A stretch of 64,000 nt of DNA, from the NCBI RefSeq assembly GCF_900129115.1, contig NZ_FQUR01000008.1:186001-250000 (forward strand), in the 5' to 3' direction. This stretch comes from Thermoanaerobacter uzonensis DSM 18761 (GTDB lineage: Bacteria; Bacillota; Thermoanaerobacteria; Thermoanaerobacterales; Thermoanaerobacteraceae). The translations under genes were made by a program, and so were the position numbers. This document shows positions 27,967 to 37,183 of this stretch, in pieces; position 1 is the first letter of the stretch; every line of letters starts with the position of its first letter. The notes beneath the pieces are model-generated. The model had not been told where the DNA came from and ran no database searches. It saw only the letters and a list, made by a program, of their open reading frames with translations.

Positions 27967-27986
27967 TGATAATATTTCTCATTATC
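27967..27986. promoter_or_regulatory. Fur box of the feo operon
   Basis: GATAATGAGAAATATTATC matches the 19-base Fur consensus at 16 positions, and its 7-1-7 core TGAGAAATATTATCA at 12 of 14. It lies upstream of feoA. A fur-family gene with a similar box in its own promoter is at 55606-56046. Confidence 0.75.
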
Positions 27987-28030
27987 TATATGAAAGCTTA
28001 TCATACATTTTACTTTAAGTCAATATAAAA

Positions 28031-28056
28031 AGGCACTAAATCGTGCCTTAGTTTGT
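28031..28056 (-). terminator. Terminator hairpin, duplicated by the repeat element (left copy)
   Basis: AAGGCAC-loop-GTGCCTT followed by T run and A/T sequence on the minus strand. This is the distal half of the cobA terminator; an identical 26-base copy is at 28316-28341, beyond the inserted element. Confidence 0.75.
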
Positions 28057-28315
28057 TGACAAAGTTAAAAAAATATTCAAAGGAGATATTTTGCATCGTC
28101 GCTCCGATGTTCCAAAGCGACAAAACTAAAGCTCGACCTTCGCGCTCCGGCAGGGTACCGGGCACAATCGGCCTCCTTGCCTTAAGGTGCCCGCCTTCGC
28201 CATCCATGGCTTCGGCCCTGCCTCCACCCTCGGTCTTGCTAAGTTTTGTTACCGCTTTGTCACAAGTCGCTTCTTATGCAAAATATCTCCTTTACGAAAG
28301 TTTGTCTACAGTCTG
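28049..28315 (+). mobile_element. 265-bp terminator-inserted repeat element, copy 1
   Basis: Full copy in plus orientation. The ends are imperfect inverted repeats (TAGTTTGTTGACAAAG at the left; CTTT..GTCTACAGTCTG at the right, that is CAGACTGTAGACAAA when reversed). Subterminal inverted AAGGAGATATTTTGCA sequences and further complementary stretches make the whole unit a long imperfect hairpin. About half GC against an AT-rich surround. Flanked by direct copies of the cobA terminator hairpin. No transposase. Short open frames inside it are not credible genes. Confidence 0.85.
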
Positions 28316-28341
28316 AGGCACTAAATCGTGCCTTAGTTTGT
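28316..28341 (-). terminator. Terminator hairpin, duplicated by the repeat element (right copy)
   Basis: Identical 26 bases to 28031-28056. On the minus strand this copy is met first after cobA; it keeps the stem but has lost the original T run, which is now on the far side of the element. Confidence 0.65.
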
Positions 28342-28389
28342 CAACAAACTTGTAGATAGAAGCATTCTTTTATCTATTTTCCCACCAGA

Positions 28390-28917
28390 TCAATACTCTA
28401 TACCCTCTTGAGCTTCAACCCCATTCTGATAGTGGTGTCTTACCTCTTTCACATCACTTATCATATCAGCCTTTTCTAAAATCCTGTCATGCGCATAACG
28501 GCCAGTTAAAACAAGTGTAACCCATGAAGGTTTTATCTCTATTAAATCTAATGCATCTTCTTCTTTTATCAATCCATAGTCTACAGCAACATTTATTTCA
28601 TCCAGTATCACCAAATCGTATTCTCCACTAGAAATAACTCTCTTTGCAAGCTCTAACCCTTCATTTGCAAGCTTTAAATCCTCCGGAAGAGGTTCATTTT
28701 TTTTCACAAAAGCATCTCTTCCTTTTTGAACAATTTCAAAATTTGGAAGATATTTTGAGGCTTTTATCTCCCCGTAATTTTGACTTCCTTTCATGAACTG
28801 AATCATATAAACTTTTTGTCCATGTCCAATCGCCCTTAAAGCAAGCCCCAAAGCAGCCGTAGTCTTCCCTTTTCCGTAACCAGTATATACCATAACAAGC
28901 CCTTTTCTATCCTTCAC
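28390..28917 (-). CDS. cobA: Cob(I)yrinic acid a,c-diamide adenosyltransferase
   Basis: 175 residues. P-loop GYGKGKTT at 13-20, then IQFMKGSQNYGE and the VILDEINVAVDYGL Walker-B-like segment; CobA/CobO type. It adds the adenosyl group to cobalt in corrinoid synthesis or salvage. GTG start after GGGGAGAAAG. It overlaps the upstream basic protein by 11 bases; no other cobalamin gene is in the window. Confidence 0.95.
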   Translation of the reverse strand: MKDRKGLVMVYTGYGKGKTTAALGLALRAIGHGQKVYMIQFMKGSQNYGEIKASKYLPNFEIVQKGRDAFVKKNEPLPEDLKLANEGLELAKRVISSGEYDLVILDEINVAVDYGLIKEEDALDLIEIKPSWVTLVLTGRYAHDRILEKADMISDVKEVRHHYQNGVEAQEGIEY

Positions 28918-29194
28918 CTTTCTCCCCTTCTTTTCTTTTACTCACCAGGTAATTATAAAGCTGTGTCAAAGTAACCTCTGCATAGCGCAAATATTTTCTG
29001 CTCCTTCCTTTTACAAAAGACATTAGCCTAGAAGAAAGCCTTCTGCCATATCTCTTTTCGGTGTTCCACAGTAATCCTACTCCCAAACCGTAAGTAATAA
29101 TTTTCCTAAGAGGTCTCCTGATCACACTCCTATAGCCTGGGCCAAATGTACCAAAAACAAAACCGACTCTTCTTCTCTTCCCCTTCCCCTCCAT
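28907..29194 (-). CDS. Small basic protein of unknown function, coupled to cobA
   Basis: 95 residues, strongly basic (many R and K), with GFVFGTFGPGYRSVIRRPLRKII near the N-terminus and no clear membrane helix, metal motif or signal peptide. AGGAGG precedes the ATG. It overlaps the cobA start by 11 bases, which suggests translational coupling. I do not recognise the family; charge suggests nucleic acid or membrane-surface contact, but that is speculation. Confidence 0.65.
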   Translation of the reverse strand: MEGKGKRRRVGFVFGTFGPGYRSVIRRPLRKIITYGLGVGLLWNTEKRYGRRLSSRLMSFVKGRSRKYLRYAEVTLTQLYNYLVSKRKEGEKGEG

Positions 29195-29332
29195 TTTCCT
29201 TCCTCCTAAAAAGTTTTTATCTTTTTTAAAAGTATGGAAAGTATGAGAGTTATTCCACTACACAGCAATTAGGACACTCACAAATAAATATTGCAACAGA
29301 TTTATATTCACATATTTTATTAGATAGTAAAA

Positions 29333-29380
29333 AAGCTCGAGGAATTTCTTCAATAAAAAATTTCCTCGGCTTTTTTACTT
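29333..29380. terminator. Probable bidirectional terminator
   Basis: AAAAAAGC..GAGGAA and TTTCCTC.GCTTTTTT pair around an AT-rich loop, with A and T runs on both outer sides. Downstream of the CD1247-type gene on the minus strand. Confidence 0.75.
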
Positions 29381-29475
29381 TTTATTTATGGATGTTTACA
29401 AAATGTTTGCAAATTTGGATTAAAAGTTAAATAAAATGGTGTGTTGTTATAAACCCAAGTCCCATACCTATTAAA

Positions 29476-29489
29476 CCACTAATTAGTGG
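29476..29489 (-). terminator. Short palindrome after the CD1247-type gene
   Basis: CCACTAATTAGTGG, 12 bases after the stop codon, followed by TTTAAT. A weak terminator backed up by the stronger stem at 29333-29380. Confidence 0.45.
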
Positions 29490-29500
29490 ACATTTTTAAA

Positions 29501-29962
29501 TTAATCTTCATCATCATCTACAATTTTCAAATTTTTTACTTTTAGGGTTTCATTGCAATGAGGACATACCAACTCAGCATCTTCATCTTCTAGAAGCTCT
29601 TCTTCCACACTCATCAACATATGGCAATTAGGACATTCTACCTCTACATACTCTTCATAATCCTCGTCTTCATCCTCATATTCCTCATCATCGTCATAAT
29701 CATAGTCATAGTCGTCATCCTCATCCTCATAGTCCTCATCACCATATATGTGGTTTTCAATTTCAGAAAGGTCTTCATCTATTTCTCCCACATAATCATC
29801 TAATTCGGAATGGGAAGCTTCCAGCTCATTTATAGCATCTGCAAAATCCTCTAGAGTATCTAAAATTGCTAAAATTATTTTACCTTCTTTTGTGCTGTCA
29901 TCTATCCCTAAGCCGTCTGCTAACCCTCTTAAGTAGGAAACCCTTTCATTTAAGTATTCCAT
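29501..29962 (-). CDS. CD1247-type protein with acidic linker and zinc ribbon
   Basis: About 153 residues in three parts: an N-terminal helical domain (about 1-55) with EYLNERVSYLRGLADGLGI, a very acidic D/E/Y tract (about 60-105), and a C-terminal zinc ribbon with VECPNCHM and LVCPHCNETL (two CxxC pairs). The N-terminus matches the CD1247 domain found in Clostridia. The ATG at 29962 is 10 bases after GGAGG; an ATG 9 bases earlier is too close. It follows efp. Function unknown. Confidence 0.82.
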   Translation of the reverse strand: MEYLNERVSYLRGLADGLGIDDSTKEGKIILAILDTLEDFADAINELEASHSELDDYVGEIDEDLSEIENHIYGDEDYEDEDDDYDYDYDDDEEYEDEDEDYEEYVEVECPNCHMLMSVEEELLEDEDAELVCPHCNETLKVKNLKIVDDDED

Positions 29963-30009
29963 ATTCCACATACCTCCTTTACAAAATAGTATTTGACAAA
30001 TTGCTGCGT

Positions 30010-30567
30010 TTATACCCTCTCTAAATATTCTCCGGTTCGAGTGTCAATTTTTATTTTGTCTCCAACGTTTATAAACAATGGGACTTGTATGACAGCACCA
30101 GTTTCTACAGTTGCCGGTTTAGAGCCACCCGTTGCAGTATCTCCTCTAAATCCAGGCTCCGTTTCTACAACTTCCAGCTCAACAAAAGTAGGGGGCTCAA
30201 CAGAAAAGGCTTCGCCTTTATAGAACTTTACTGTAACAATCATATTTTCCTTTATGTATTTAATTGCGTCCTCAACTTTATCATAATTTAAAGGAATTTG
30301 CTCATAAGTTTCTGTGTCCATAAAATAATAAAGTTCTCCATCATTATACAAATACTGCATCTCTCTTCTTTCTATAACTGCTTCTTCAAACTTTTCTGTT
30401 GGGCTGAAAGTTTTCTCTATTACAGCCCCTGTCATAACATTTTTAAGTTTTGTCCTCACGAAAGCTGCACCTTTTCCTGGTTTAACATGCATAAAATCCA
30501 CAACTGTAAAAACTTGTCCGTCAACCTCAATAGTTACTCCTTTTCTGAAATCACCAGCTGCTATCAA
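30010..30567 (-). CDS. efp: Elongation factor P
   Basis: 185 residues in three OB/KOW-like domains, with [19 protein letters not shown] around K32 (the tip residue often modified) and a C-terminal [24 protein letters not shown] signature. It relieves stalling at polyproline. TTG start 6 bases after GGAGGG. It follows pepP and aroQ, the common Firmicute order aroQ-pepP-efp. Confidence 0.98.
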   Translation of the reverse strand: MIAAGDFRKGVTIEVDGQVFTVVDFMHVKPGKGAAFVRTKLKNVMTGAVIEKTFSPTEKFEEAVIERREMQYLYNDGELYYFMDTETYEQIPLNYDKVEDAIKYIKENMIVTVKFYKGEAFSVEPPTFVELEVVETEPGFRGDTATGGSKPATVETGAVIQVPLFINVGDKIKIDTRTGEYLERV

Positions 30568-30585
30568 AAAAATCCCTCCATCGCT

Positions 30586-31650
30586 TTAGTTTAATTCAAT
30601 TAAATATTTCGGTGATTTAGTTAAATTTATAACACCATCTTGTTTTAATAATACCATATCTTCAATTCTTACGCCACCAAAATCGGGAATATATATACCT
30701 GGTTCTACGGTAACAATTGCCCCTTCTTTTAAAATTTCTTCTTTTTTGGAGGATAAGCTAGGAGCTTCATGAACTTCAAGCCCTACTCCATGTCCTAAAG
30801 AGTGACTAAAATACTGTCCATAACCTTTTTCTTCAATAACAGACCTTGCTAACAAATCGGCCTCTTTTGACATAAGTCCTGCTTTTAAATTATTTATCGC
30901 TCTTTGCTGTGCTTCTAAAACTATATTATATATCTCTTTTTGCTTCTCATTAGCTTTCCCCATCACTATTGTTCTTGTCATGTCAGAACAATAGCCACCT
31001 ACTTTACATCCAAAATCTATTGTGACAAAATCACCTTTTTCTATCACTTTTTCAGAAGCTTTTCCATGAGGAAGAGAAGACCTTTTTCCAGAAGCTACAA
31101 TCGTATCAAAAGATAGGTCTTCAGCTCCTTGTTTCTTCATAAAGTACTCTAATTCTAAAGCTACTTCTTTTTCTGTCATTCCTACATTAATGAAATTTAA
31201 CACATGCTCAAAAGCCTTGTCAGTAATATTTTGTGCTTTTTTTATGTTTTCTATTTCTTCTTCATCTTTTACCACTCTCAAAGTCTCTACCAAATTAGCC
31301 TGTGGTATTAGCTCAATCTCTAAAAACTCTTTTAATTCCTTATACTGTCCATAAGAAATATTTTCTTCAAAAGCTAGTTTCTTTATCTCCAATGTTTTAA
31401 TATATTCTTTTAAAACTTCTTTTATGCCAGTTTTGTGCTCGACAACTTCAAAATCTTTAACTTCTTTTTGAGCTTGCTCAGTATATCTTCCATCTGTAAT
31501 AAAAATAGCTTTATCGTGGGTCACAAGAGCTACGCTGTCATCTCCAGTAAATCCAGTAATATATGTAACATTGACAAATTTGTAAATAACAAATGCTTCT
31601 ATATCTTTTTCTTTCATCAATTCTCTCAAATTTTGTAATCTTTTATTCAT
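30586..31650 (-). CDS. pepP: Xaa-Pro aminopeptidase (M24)
   Basis: 354 residues. N-terminal creatinase-like domain (about 1-125) and C-terminal pita-bread domain with metal ligands in TIDFGCKVGGYCSDMTRT, HSLGHGVGLEVHE, VTVEPGIYI and GVRIED. Cleaves N-terminal residues before proline. The ATG at 31650 follows GGGGGG by 7 bases and lies just after the aroQ stop overlap. PepQ and PepP are hard to separate by sequence; the symbol is approximate. Confidence 0.92.
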   Translation of the reverse strand: MNKRLQNLRELMKEKDIEAFVIYKFVNVTYITGFTGDDSVALVTHDKAIFITDGRYTEQAQKEVKDFEVVEHKTGIKEVLKEYIKTLEIKKLAFEENISYGQYKELKEFLEIELIPQANLVETLRVVKDEEEIENIKKAQNITDKAFEHVLNFINVGMTEKEVALELEYFMKKQGAEDLSFDTIVASGKRSSLPHGKASEKVIEKGDFVTIDFGCKVGGYCSDMTRTIVMGKANEKQKEIYNIVLEAQQRAINNLKAGLMSKEADLLARSVIEEKGYGQYFSHSLGHGVGLEVHEAPSLSSKKEEILKEGAIVTVEPGIYIPDFGGVRIEDMVLLKQDGVINLTKSPKYLIELN

Positions 31651-31654
31651 GATT

Positions 31655-32101
31655 TTACCCCCCAATTGAATTTTCTAAAAGCTTAACTGCATTGAGGGCA
31701 AGGACATAACTATAAGGTCCAAACCCCGTTATCACACCTTTACACTTAGATGCAGTAACAGAGGTCTTCCTGTAATCCTCCCTTCCAAAAATATTTGAAA
31801 TATGAACTTCTATTACTGGAACTGACACAGCTGCAATAGCATCCATAATAGCTAAACTGTAATGAGTGTAAGCTGCAGGATTTATAATTATAGCATCGAA
31901 ATTGTTTTCTGCAGAATGAATAAAATTAATTATTTCTCCTTCACTATTAGATTGTTGAATCTTGACAGCTATATCTAATTTTGCAGCCTCTCTTTTTATC
32001 AGATTATTTATTTCTTCGTAATTTATATCTCCATATACCTCTTTTTCTCTTTTACCTGTCAGATTTACATTAGGGCCATGAATTATCAAAACTCTTTTCA
32101 T
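31655..32101 (-). CDS. aroQ: Type II 3-dehydroquinate dehydratase
   Basis: 148 residues with all class II motifs: [16 protein letters not shown] with the catalytic tyrosine, NPAAYTHYS, and [14 protein letters not shown] with the catalytic histidine. Third step of the shikimate pathway. Together with aroK and aroE in this window it gives three shikimate genes around the pilus operon. Confidence 0.98.
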   Translation of the reverse strand: MKRVLIIHGPNVNLTGKREKEVYGDINYEEINNLIKREAAKLDIAVKIQQSNSEGEIINFIHSAENNFDAIIINPAAYTHYSLAIMDAIAAVSVPVIEVHISNIFGREDYRKTSVTASKCKGVITGFGPYSYVLALNAVKLLENSIGG

Positions 32102-32130
32102 AATCTCACCTCACTTTACTATAATACACC

Positions 32131-33375
32131 TTATTTCCTTATTTGTCCACTACCTAAAATTACATATTTATAGGTGGTAAGCTCCTCAAGTCCCATTGGC
32201 CCTCTTGCATGCATTTTTTGTGTACTTATTCCTATCTCTGCACCAAAACCAAATTCTCCACCATCTGTAAAGCGAGTAGAAGCATTTACATACACAGCAG
32301 CTGAATCTACAGATTTTAAAAACATCATGGCATTTTCATAATTTTCTGTAATAATGCTTTCAGAATGGCCACTCGAATACTTCGAAATATGATCTAAGGC
32401 TTCTTCTATGTCATTTACAACTTTTACAGCCAGTATAAGGTCTAAATATTCCGTTTCCCAATCCTTATCTGTAGCCTCTTTAACTTGAGGACATATTTCT
32501 TTTGTAATCTGACACCCTCTTATTTCTACTCCAAAAGAGGTTAATTCTTCTACCATTAAAGGCAAAAATTCCCTTGCAATAGATTTGTGAACCAAAACTG
32601 TCTCTACTGCATTACATACCCCTGGTCTTTGAACTTTTGCATTCACAATGATGTCTTTTGCCATATTAAACTTGGCAGTCTCATCTACAAAAATATGGCA
32701 ATTGCCTACTCCTGTCTCTATTACAGGCACTGTAGAATTTTCAATGACATTTTTTATAAGACTTGCTCCCCCTCGAGGAATAATGAGGTCAATTAGACCA
32801 TTTAACTTCATCATACGGTTTACTTCTTCTCTATCAGTATTTTCTATAAGCTGTATTGCCCCTTCAGGAATCCCAACCTCATAAGCAGCCTTGGCAAGAA
32901 TAGAAGAAATTTCAATGTTAGAATTGATTGCATCACTTCCTCCCCTTAAAATCACCGCATTTCCCGATTTCAAACAAAGACCTGCCGCATCAGCTGTCAC
33001 ATTCGGGCGAGATTCATAAATTATACCTATTACTCCTATTGGCACTCTCATTTTGCCAATTTGAAGTCCATTTGGCCTCTTCCACATCTTTTCTATACTT
33101 CCTACAGGGTCAGGAAGAGCAGAAATCTCTCTTAATCCTTTTGCCATAGCTTCGATTCTTTTTTCATCAAGTTTTAGTCTATCTATAAGAGAAGCTTTTA
33201 TATTTCTTTTTTCAGCCTCTAAAACATCCTTTTTATTAGCTTCGAGTATTTTCCCTATATCTTTTATTAAAGCATCTGCCATATGATTCAAAGCTAAATT
33301 TTTTGTATTTTCATCCAACACAGCCATTCTTCTGGCCGCAGCTTTTGCCTGTTTTGCCTTTACTTCAACTTCCAT
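32131..33375 (-). CDS. proA: Gamma-glutamyl phosphate reductase
   Basis: 414 residues of the aldehyde dehydrogenase superfamily, with [16 protein letters not shown] holding the catalytic cysteine, [11 protein letters not shown] and [16 protein letters not shown]. Reduces glutamyl phosphate to the semialdehyde in proline synthesis. The ATG at 33375 follows GAGGTG; it overlaps the end of proB by 11 bases. Confidence 0.98.
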   Translation of the reverse strand: MEVEVKAKQAKAAARRMAVLDENTKNLALNHMADALIKDIGKILEANKKDVLEAEKRNIKASLIDRLKLDEKRIEAMAKGLREISALPDPVGSIEKMWKRPNGLQIGKMRVPIGVIGIIYESRPNVTADAAGLCLKSGNAVILRGGSDAINSNIEISSILAKAAYEVGIPEGAIQLIENTDREEVNRMMKLNGLIDLIIPRGGASLIKNVIENSTVPVIETGVGNCHIFVDETAKFNMAKDIIVNAKVQRPGVCNAVETVLVHKSIAREFLPLMVEELTSFGVEIRGCQITKEICPQVKEATDKDWETEYLDLILAVKVVNDIEEALDHISKYSSGHSESIITENYENAMMFLKSVDSAAVYVNASTRFTDGGEFGFGAEIGISTQKMHARGPMGLEELTTYKYVILGSGQIRK

Positions 33376-34483
33376 ACTTCTCACCTCTTTCAAGTATTAC
33401 GAGATTATCCCTATGAATCACTTCATCATAATACTTATAACCTAGTATTTTTTCTATATTATGAGTTTTACAACCTTTTATCTTTTCAACTTCTTCTGAA
33501 GAATAATTAATAAGTCCTCTGGCAATCTCTTTTTCTTGATGGTCAACTACTGCAACACAGTCTCCTACATCATAATCCCCTTCAGTTTTAAAAACTCCAC
33601 TTGGTAATAGGCTTTTCCCATGCTTTATAATAGCTTTCGCTGCCCCTTCATCAATAAAAAGTCTTCCGCTCACTTTCGCATTAAAAGCAATCCAAACTTT
33701 CCTGCTACTTATTGGCTTTTTCATAGGCAAAAATGTAGTGCCAATTTTTTCGCCATTTGCTATCCGATTTAATACATTGTCAATTTTCCCATTAGCTATA
33801 ATCATCTTAACTCCTGAATTCCAACATATCTTTGCTGCCTGAATTTTTGTATACATTCCCCCAGTTCCTCTTTTTGTCCCAGCATTACCAGCAATTTTAA
33901 ACAATTCATCCGAAAATTCTTCTACGACTTCTATAATTTTTACATCTTTATAAATTCGAGGGTCTTTATCATAAAGCCCATCAATGTCAGTCAAAATTAT
34001 CAAAAGGTCAGCCTCAACCAAACTAGCAAGCAGCGCCGCTAAAGTGTCATTGTCCCCAATTTTAATTTCATCAACAGCTACTGTATCATTTTCATTTATT
34101 ATTGGCACAACACCCCATTTTAGTAGGTTTGACAAGGCATAACTGACATTTAAATATCTTTTTCTGTCGCTAAAATCTTCCTTAGTCAAAAGAACTTGCG
34201 CGGTAATTTTGCCATATTCATTAAAAAACTTTTCATAAATTTCAGTTAAAAGCCCTTGTCCTATAGCTGCTAAGGATTGTTTTTCTGGGATAGTTTTAGG
34301 TTTTTCCTTTAAATTTAATTTCCCCATCCCTGCTCCAATTGCTCCAGAGGTCACCAATACTATTTCTTCACCTCTGTTTGATAAATTAGCAATTTGCCTC
34401 ACTAATTTTTCCATTATTTCTAAGTTCAATTTACCATTTTCATATGTCAAAGTGCTTGTACCAACTTTTACCACAATCCTCAT
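33365..34483 (-). CDS. proB: Glutamate 5-kinase
   Basis: 372 residues. Amino-acid kinase domain (about 1-250) with [33 protein letters not shown] and [12 protein letters not shown], and a C-terminal PUA domain (about 275-360). First step of proline synthesis, normally inhibited by proline. It overlaps the TIM-barrel gene by 4 bases. Confidence 0.98.
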   Translation of the reverse strand: MRIVVKVGTSTLTYENGKLNLEIMEKLVRQIANLSNRGEEIVLVTSGAIGAGMGKLNLKEKPKTIPEKQSLAAIGQGLLTEIYEKFFNEYGKITAQVLLTKEDFSDRKRYLNVSYALSNLLKWGVVPIINENDTVAVDEIKIGDNDTLAALLASLVEADLLIILTDIDGLYDKDPRIYKDVKIIEVVEEFSDELFKIAGNAGTKRGTGGMYTKIQAAKICWNSGVKMIIANGKIDNVLNRIANGEKIGTTFLPMKKPISSRKVWIAFNAKVSGRLFIDEGAAKAIIKHGKSLLPSGVFKTEGDYDVGDCVAVVDHQEKEIARGLINYSSEEVEKIKGCKTHNIEKILGYKYYDEVIHRDNLVILERGEKYGS

Positions 34484-35358
34484 ACTTCCGACATCCTTTT
34501 TGCAACATTAAGATATATCTCTTTTAGTTTCAAAGCATCCTCTGCCATAGTTCCTCTCGATTCACATATGACAATAGGTTCCATCTTTCTTTCATAGAAA
34601 AGCTGTGCCAAAGGTTCAAATTCTGGTCCGTATTGAGTGTCATTTAACGTCCAATGCTTTTTTTCTCCCTGCTCTGTGTATTCAATTCTGCTAAAATGGA
34701 CGTGTATCTTTTTCGCCTTTTCTTTCCCAAGATACCTTTCAATAATATCCAAAACCTCTTCATAATCTTCTATAGACTTAAACCTTCCATTATCTCTCGC
34801 ATGTAAATGAGCAAAGTCTATGGTTGGAATAATCCTTTCATCCACATCGCAAAGTTCTATCACTTCTTCTAAAGTACCTAATTGATTTTTCTTTCCCATT
34901 GTCTCTGGACATATGGTTATATCAGTAAGCTCTTTATCTTCCATTTCTTTTAAAATTTCCTTTAAAAGTTTTTTTGCTCTATCTAAAGCCTCTTTTCTCC
35001 CCCCTTCTGTTGCAGAACCAGGATGAAAAGTTACCCTTTTAGCCCCCATCCATTTTCCTGCAATTAAACTATCTATTAAGTATCTTTTAGAATTTTCCAT
35101 TTTGGTTTTATCAGTAGTAGCTAAGTTTATATAATAAGGAGCATGAACAGTAATAGTGATGTTAAACTTTTCTGCTCTTTCTTTAAGCTCTTTAGCCATT
35201 TTTTCGCTAATTTTTACTCCTCTTGAAAAAGAATATTCATACGCATCAAGCCCCATGTTATAAAGCCATTCAGGCATCTCTAGAGAAGACTTATGCCCTT
35301 CTTTGTAAAAACTGTCAGAATTCCCAGAAGGTCCAAATTTTATCGTCAATCCCCTCAT
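34480..35358 (-). CDS. AP endonuclease family 2 / sugar isomerase-like TIM-barrel protein
   Basis: 292 residues with a xylose isomerase-like TIM barrel: THVAPYYINL-like [46 protein letters not shown] and [10 protein letters not shown] supply the usual metal-binding H, E, D and H residues of endonuclease IV homologues. It may be a true AP endonuclease variant or an isomerase. Starts and ends overlap aroK and proB by 4 bases. Confidence 0.85.
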   Translation of the reverse strand: MRGLTIKFGPSGNSDSFYKEGHKSSLEMPEWLYNMGLDAYEYSFSRGVKISEKMAKELKERAEKFNITITVHAPYYINLATTDKTKMENSKRYLIDSLIAGKWMGAKRVTFHPGSATEGGRKEALDRAKKLLKEILKEMEDKELTDITICPETMGKKNQLGTLEEVIELCDVDERIIPTIDFAHLHARDNGRFKSIEDYEEVLDIIERYLGKEKAKKIHVHFSRIEYTEQGEKKHWTLNDTQYGPEFEPLAQLFYERKMEPIVICESRGTMAEDALKLKEIYLNVAKRMSEV

Positions 35359-35870
35359 CCTTTCTTAAGTCTAATGTAAGCCTTTATGACTTCCTCTGCT
35401 ACTTCATCTATTGTCATATCGGACACATCAATAATGCAGTCGGCAAACCTATAAAAAGGCTCTCTTTCTCTTAGAAGCTGTCTTATTTTTTCTTCTGGAT
35501 TATTCACCATAAGAAGAGGCCTGTCTTTATTCTTTCCTATATTCCTCAATATAATTTCTGGCCTGGCTACAAAGCAAATTACTACACCATTTTTTCTTAA
35601 TTGTACAATATTTGAAGGGTTTAATACAACTCCCCCTCCTGTAGCTATGACAAAATTTTTTAATCGGGCTGCTTTTTTAACTGCTGCTTTTTCCAATCTC
35701 CTAAAATAGTCTTCTCCATATTTTTCAAAAATCTCTGAAACAGTCATATTCGCCATTTTTTCAATCATTTTATCCGTATCTATAAAACCGAAGGACATAG
35801 TGGTAGCTACTTTTTTGCCAACAGTAGTTTTTCCGGTAGCCATAAAACCAGTTAAAACGATGTTTTTCAT
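35355..35870 (-). CDS. aroK: Shikimate kinase
   Basis: 171 residues. P-loop [12 protein letters not shown] near 7-18, DTDKMIE with the shikimate-binding aspartate, and IATGGGVVL. Phosphorylates shikimate. GGGAGG lies before the ATG. It follows pilO in the long operon by 13 bases. Confidence 0.96.
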   Translation of the reverse strand: MKNIVLTGFMATGKTTVGKKVATTMSFGFIDTDKMIEKMANMTVSEIFEKYGEDYFRRLEKAAVKKAARLKNFVIATGGGVVLNPSNIVQLRKNGVVICFVARPEIILRNIGKNKDRPLLMVNNPEEKIRQLLREREPFYRFADCIIDVSDMTIDEVAEEVIKAYIRLKKG

Positions 35871-35883
35871 GAATATTTCCTCC

Positions 35884-36648
35884 CTAAGGCAATGAAGGTA
35901 TTTTCTCTTTCAAAACTTTTTCTATAGTATCATTTATTATTTTATTTACATCTATGTTCTGAAGATTTTGAGGAGATTGAGAAGCAGAAGGCTGTACTAC
36001 ATTATTCGATTGTTCATTTCTGGTATTATCATACAGAGATTTGAAAGGGTCATTTTTACCTTTTGAAAAATCTGTCTGTATTGAAGTACCACCACTGTCT
36101 TTCATTGAATAAATAAAGATCTGTAGAGTCAAAAGAAGGTTTTGCTGATTTTGGTCTTTTTCAATAGAGAAACTTTGAATATTACAAAGTCTCTTAGAAT
36201 TTTGTATTTCCTTTAGAAAAGCTATAATCTCATCGTAATTACCTGAAACAGTAATATTTACGGGTATTGTCACAAAATCTTCTTTTTTCACATTACTAGT
36301 TTCTTTTTGACTTTGTCCTTGGTTTTCAAAAGTTAAGCTTTTTGCCTTTACACCTGTATCATTGATCATTTGTTGTAAATTAAAAAGAAAAATTTCTATA
36401 TCCCTTTCTTCTGGTAAAATTATGCTTAATTCCTTTAGTTGAGTTTGTTGTTTGTCTAAACCTTCTTTTAAATTTTTATTGTTTAAAGTAGTTACTTGTT
36501 CTAAAATTTGTCTTTTATTTTTTAATTCAATAGATAAATTTCGTATTTCCAAAATTTTAGGAGTTAAATAATATTGATAATAAAGTGCAAAAGATCCGAG
36601 TATGACAGCAAAGTAAATTAATACCCTTTCTCTTCTTGTAAGCTTCAT
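35884..36648 (-). CDS. pilO: PilO-like type IV pilus inner-membrane protein
   Basis: 254 residues. One membrane helix (about 10-26), a coiled coil (about 30-75), a ferredoxin-like domain (about 85-175) and a C-terminal low-complexity N/Q/S tail with a final short helix. Position after pilM and pilN defines it; sequence similarity in this family is low. Part of the platform that links PilM to the pilus. Confidence 0.85.
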   Translation of the reverse strand: MKLTRRERVLIYFAVILGSFALYYQYYLTPKILEIRNLSIELKNKRQILEQVTTLNNKNLKEGLDKQQTQLKELSIILPEERDIEIFLFNLQQMINDTGVKAKSLTFENQGQSQKETSNVKKEDFVTIPVNITVSGNYDEIIAFLKEIQNSKRLCNIQSFSIEKDQNQQNLLLTLQIFIYSMKDSGGTSIQTDFSKGKNDPFKSLYDNTRNEQSNNVVQPSASQSPQNLQNIDVNKIINDTIEKVLKEKIPSLP

Positions 36649-37182
36649 CTATGATACCACCTTGATTTTTACTTGTAAAATATATTTTAAAAGTCCTTTA
36701 TCAGTCAAATCTATAGATTCTACTTTCACATCTTCTACATAACTTATACTTCTTAGGTTAAGCATAAAAGCTGCTATATCAGATTCTGAAAGTGCTTGCC
36801 CATTTATTTCTAAAATATTTTTTTCATACTTCAGAGAATCAATAGATACTTTTTCAGGTATATTTAAGGCTAAATTTTGCAATATACCTACTGCATCTAC
36901 TTTTTGCTTTTTCAATTTTTCTATTAAGCTTTTCTTCTTTTCTATATAAGCAGATAAATTTTTTACATTTTGCTGCAACTGCGAAATATCTTTAAATTTA
37001 CCTAATTCATTATCTGTATATTTTAAGTCTTGATACAATTTATTTATATATACCAGTGGAAAGGCTATTAAGACAAAAATAACAGTAGCTAAAACAAACA
37101 CAAAAAAAAGGCGGGATATTTGCTTTTTTCTTCGCATTTTTTGTTCCTTTAGTTCAGCTGGTATGAGGTTTATATCCTTCAA
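36649..37182 (-). CDS. pilN: PilN-like type IV pilus inner-membrane protein
   Basis: 177 residues, beginning KDINLIPAELKEQK, the conserved N-terminal PilN motif that binds PilM, followed by a membrane helix (about 24-46), a coiled coil and a small C-terminal domain. Adjoins pilO with no gap and follows pilM by one base. Confidence 0.93.
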   Translation of the reverse strand: MKDINLIPAELKEQKMRRKKQISRLFFVFVLATVIFVLIAFPLVYINKLYQDLKYTDNELGKFKDISQLQQNVKNLSAYIEKKKSLIEKLKKQKVDAVGILQNLALNIPEKVSIDSLKYEKNILEINGQALSESDIAAFMLNLRSISYVEDVKVESIDLTDKGLLKYILQVKIKVVS

Positions 37183-37183
37183 C

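Larger units (their letters stand above)
29195..29500. other. Intergenic region with two terminators and a degenerate Cys-rich frame
   Basis: Holds the stem-loops listed at 29333-29380 and 29476-29489. A minus-strand frame at about 29262-29390 without an ATG, GTG or TTG start ends in CECPNCCVVE, resembling the zinc-ribbon end of a small protein. It is more likely a relic than a gene. No clear promoter for the 95-residue protein was found. Confidence 0.5.

Noticed and set aside
28010-28316. Open frames in the 265-bp repeat (both strands)
   Set aside because: Frames are not kept between copies 1, 2 and 3, and no known protein pattern appears.
29621-29803. Very hydrophobic 60-codon plus-strand frame
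   Set aside because: It is the antisense of the acidic D/E tract in the CD1247-type gene, which automatically gives I/V/L codons.
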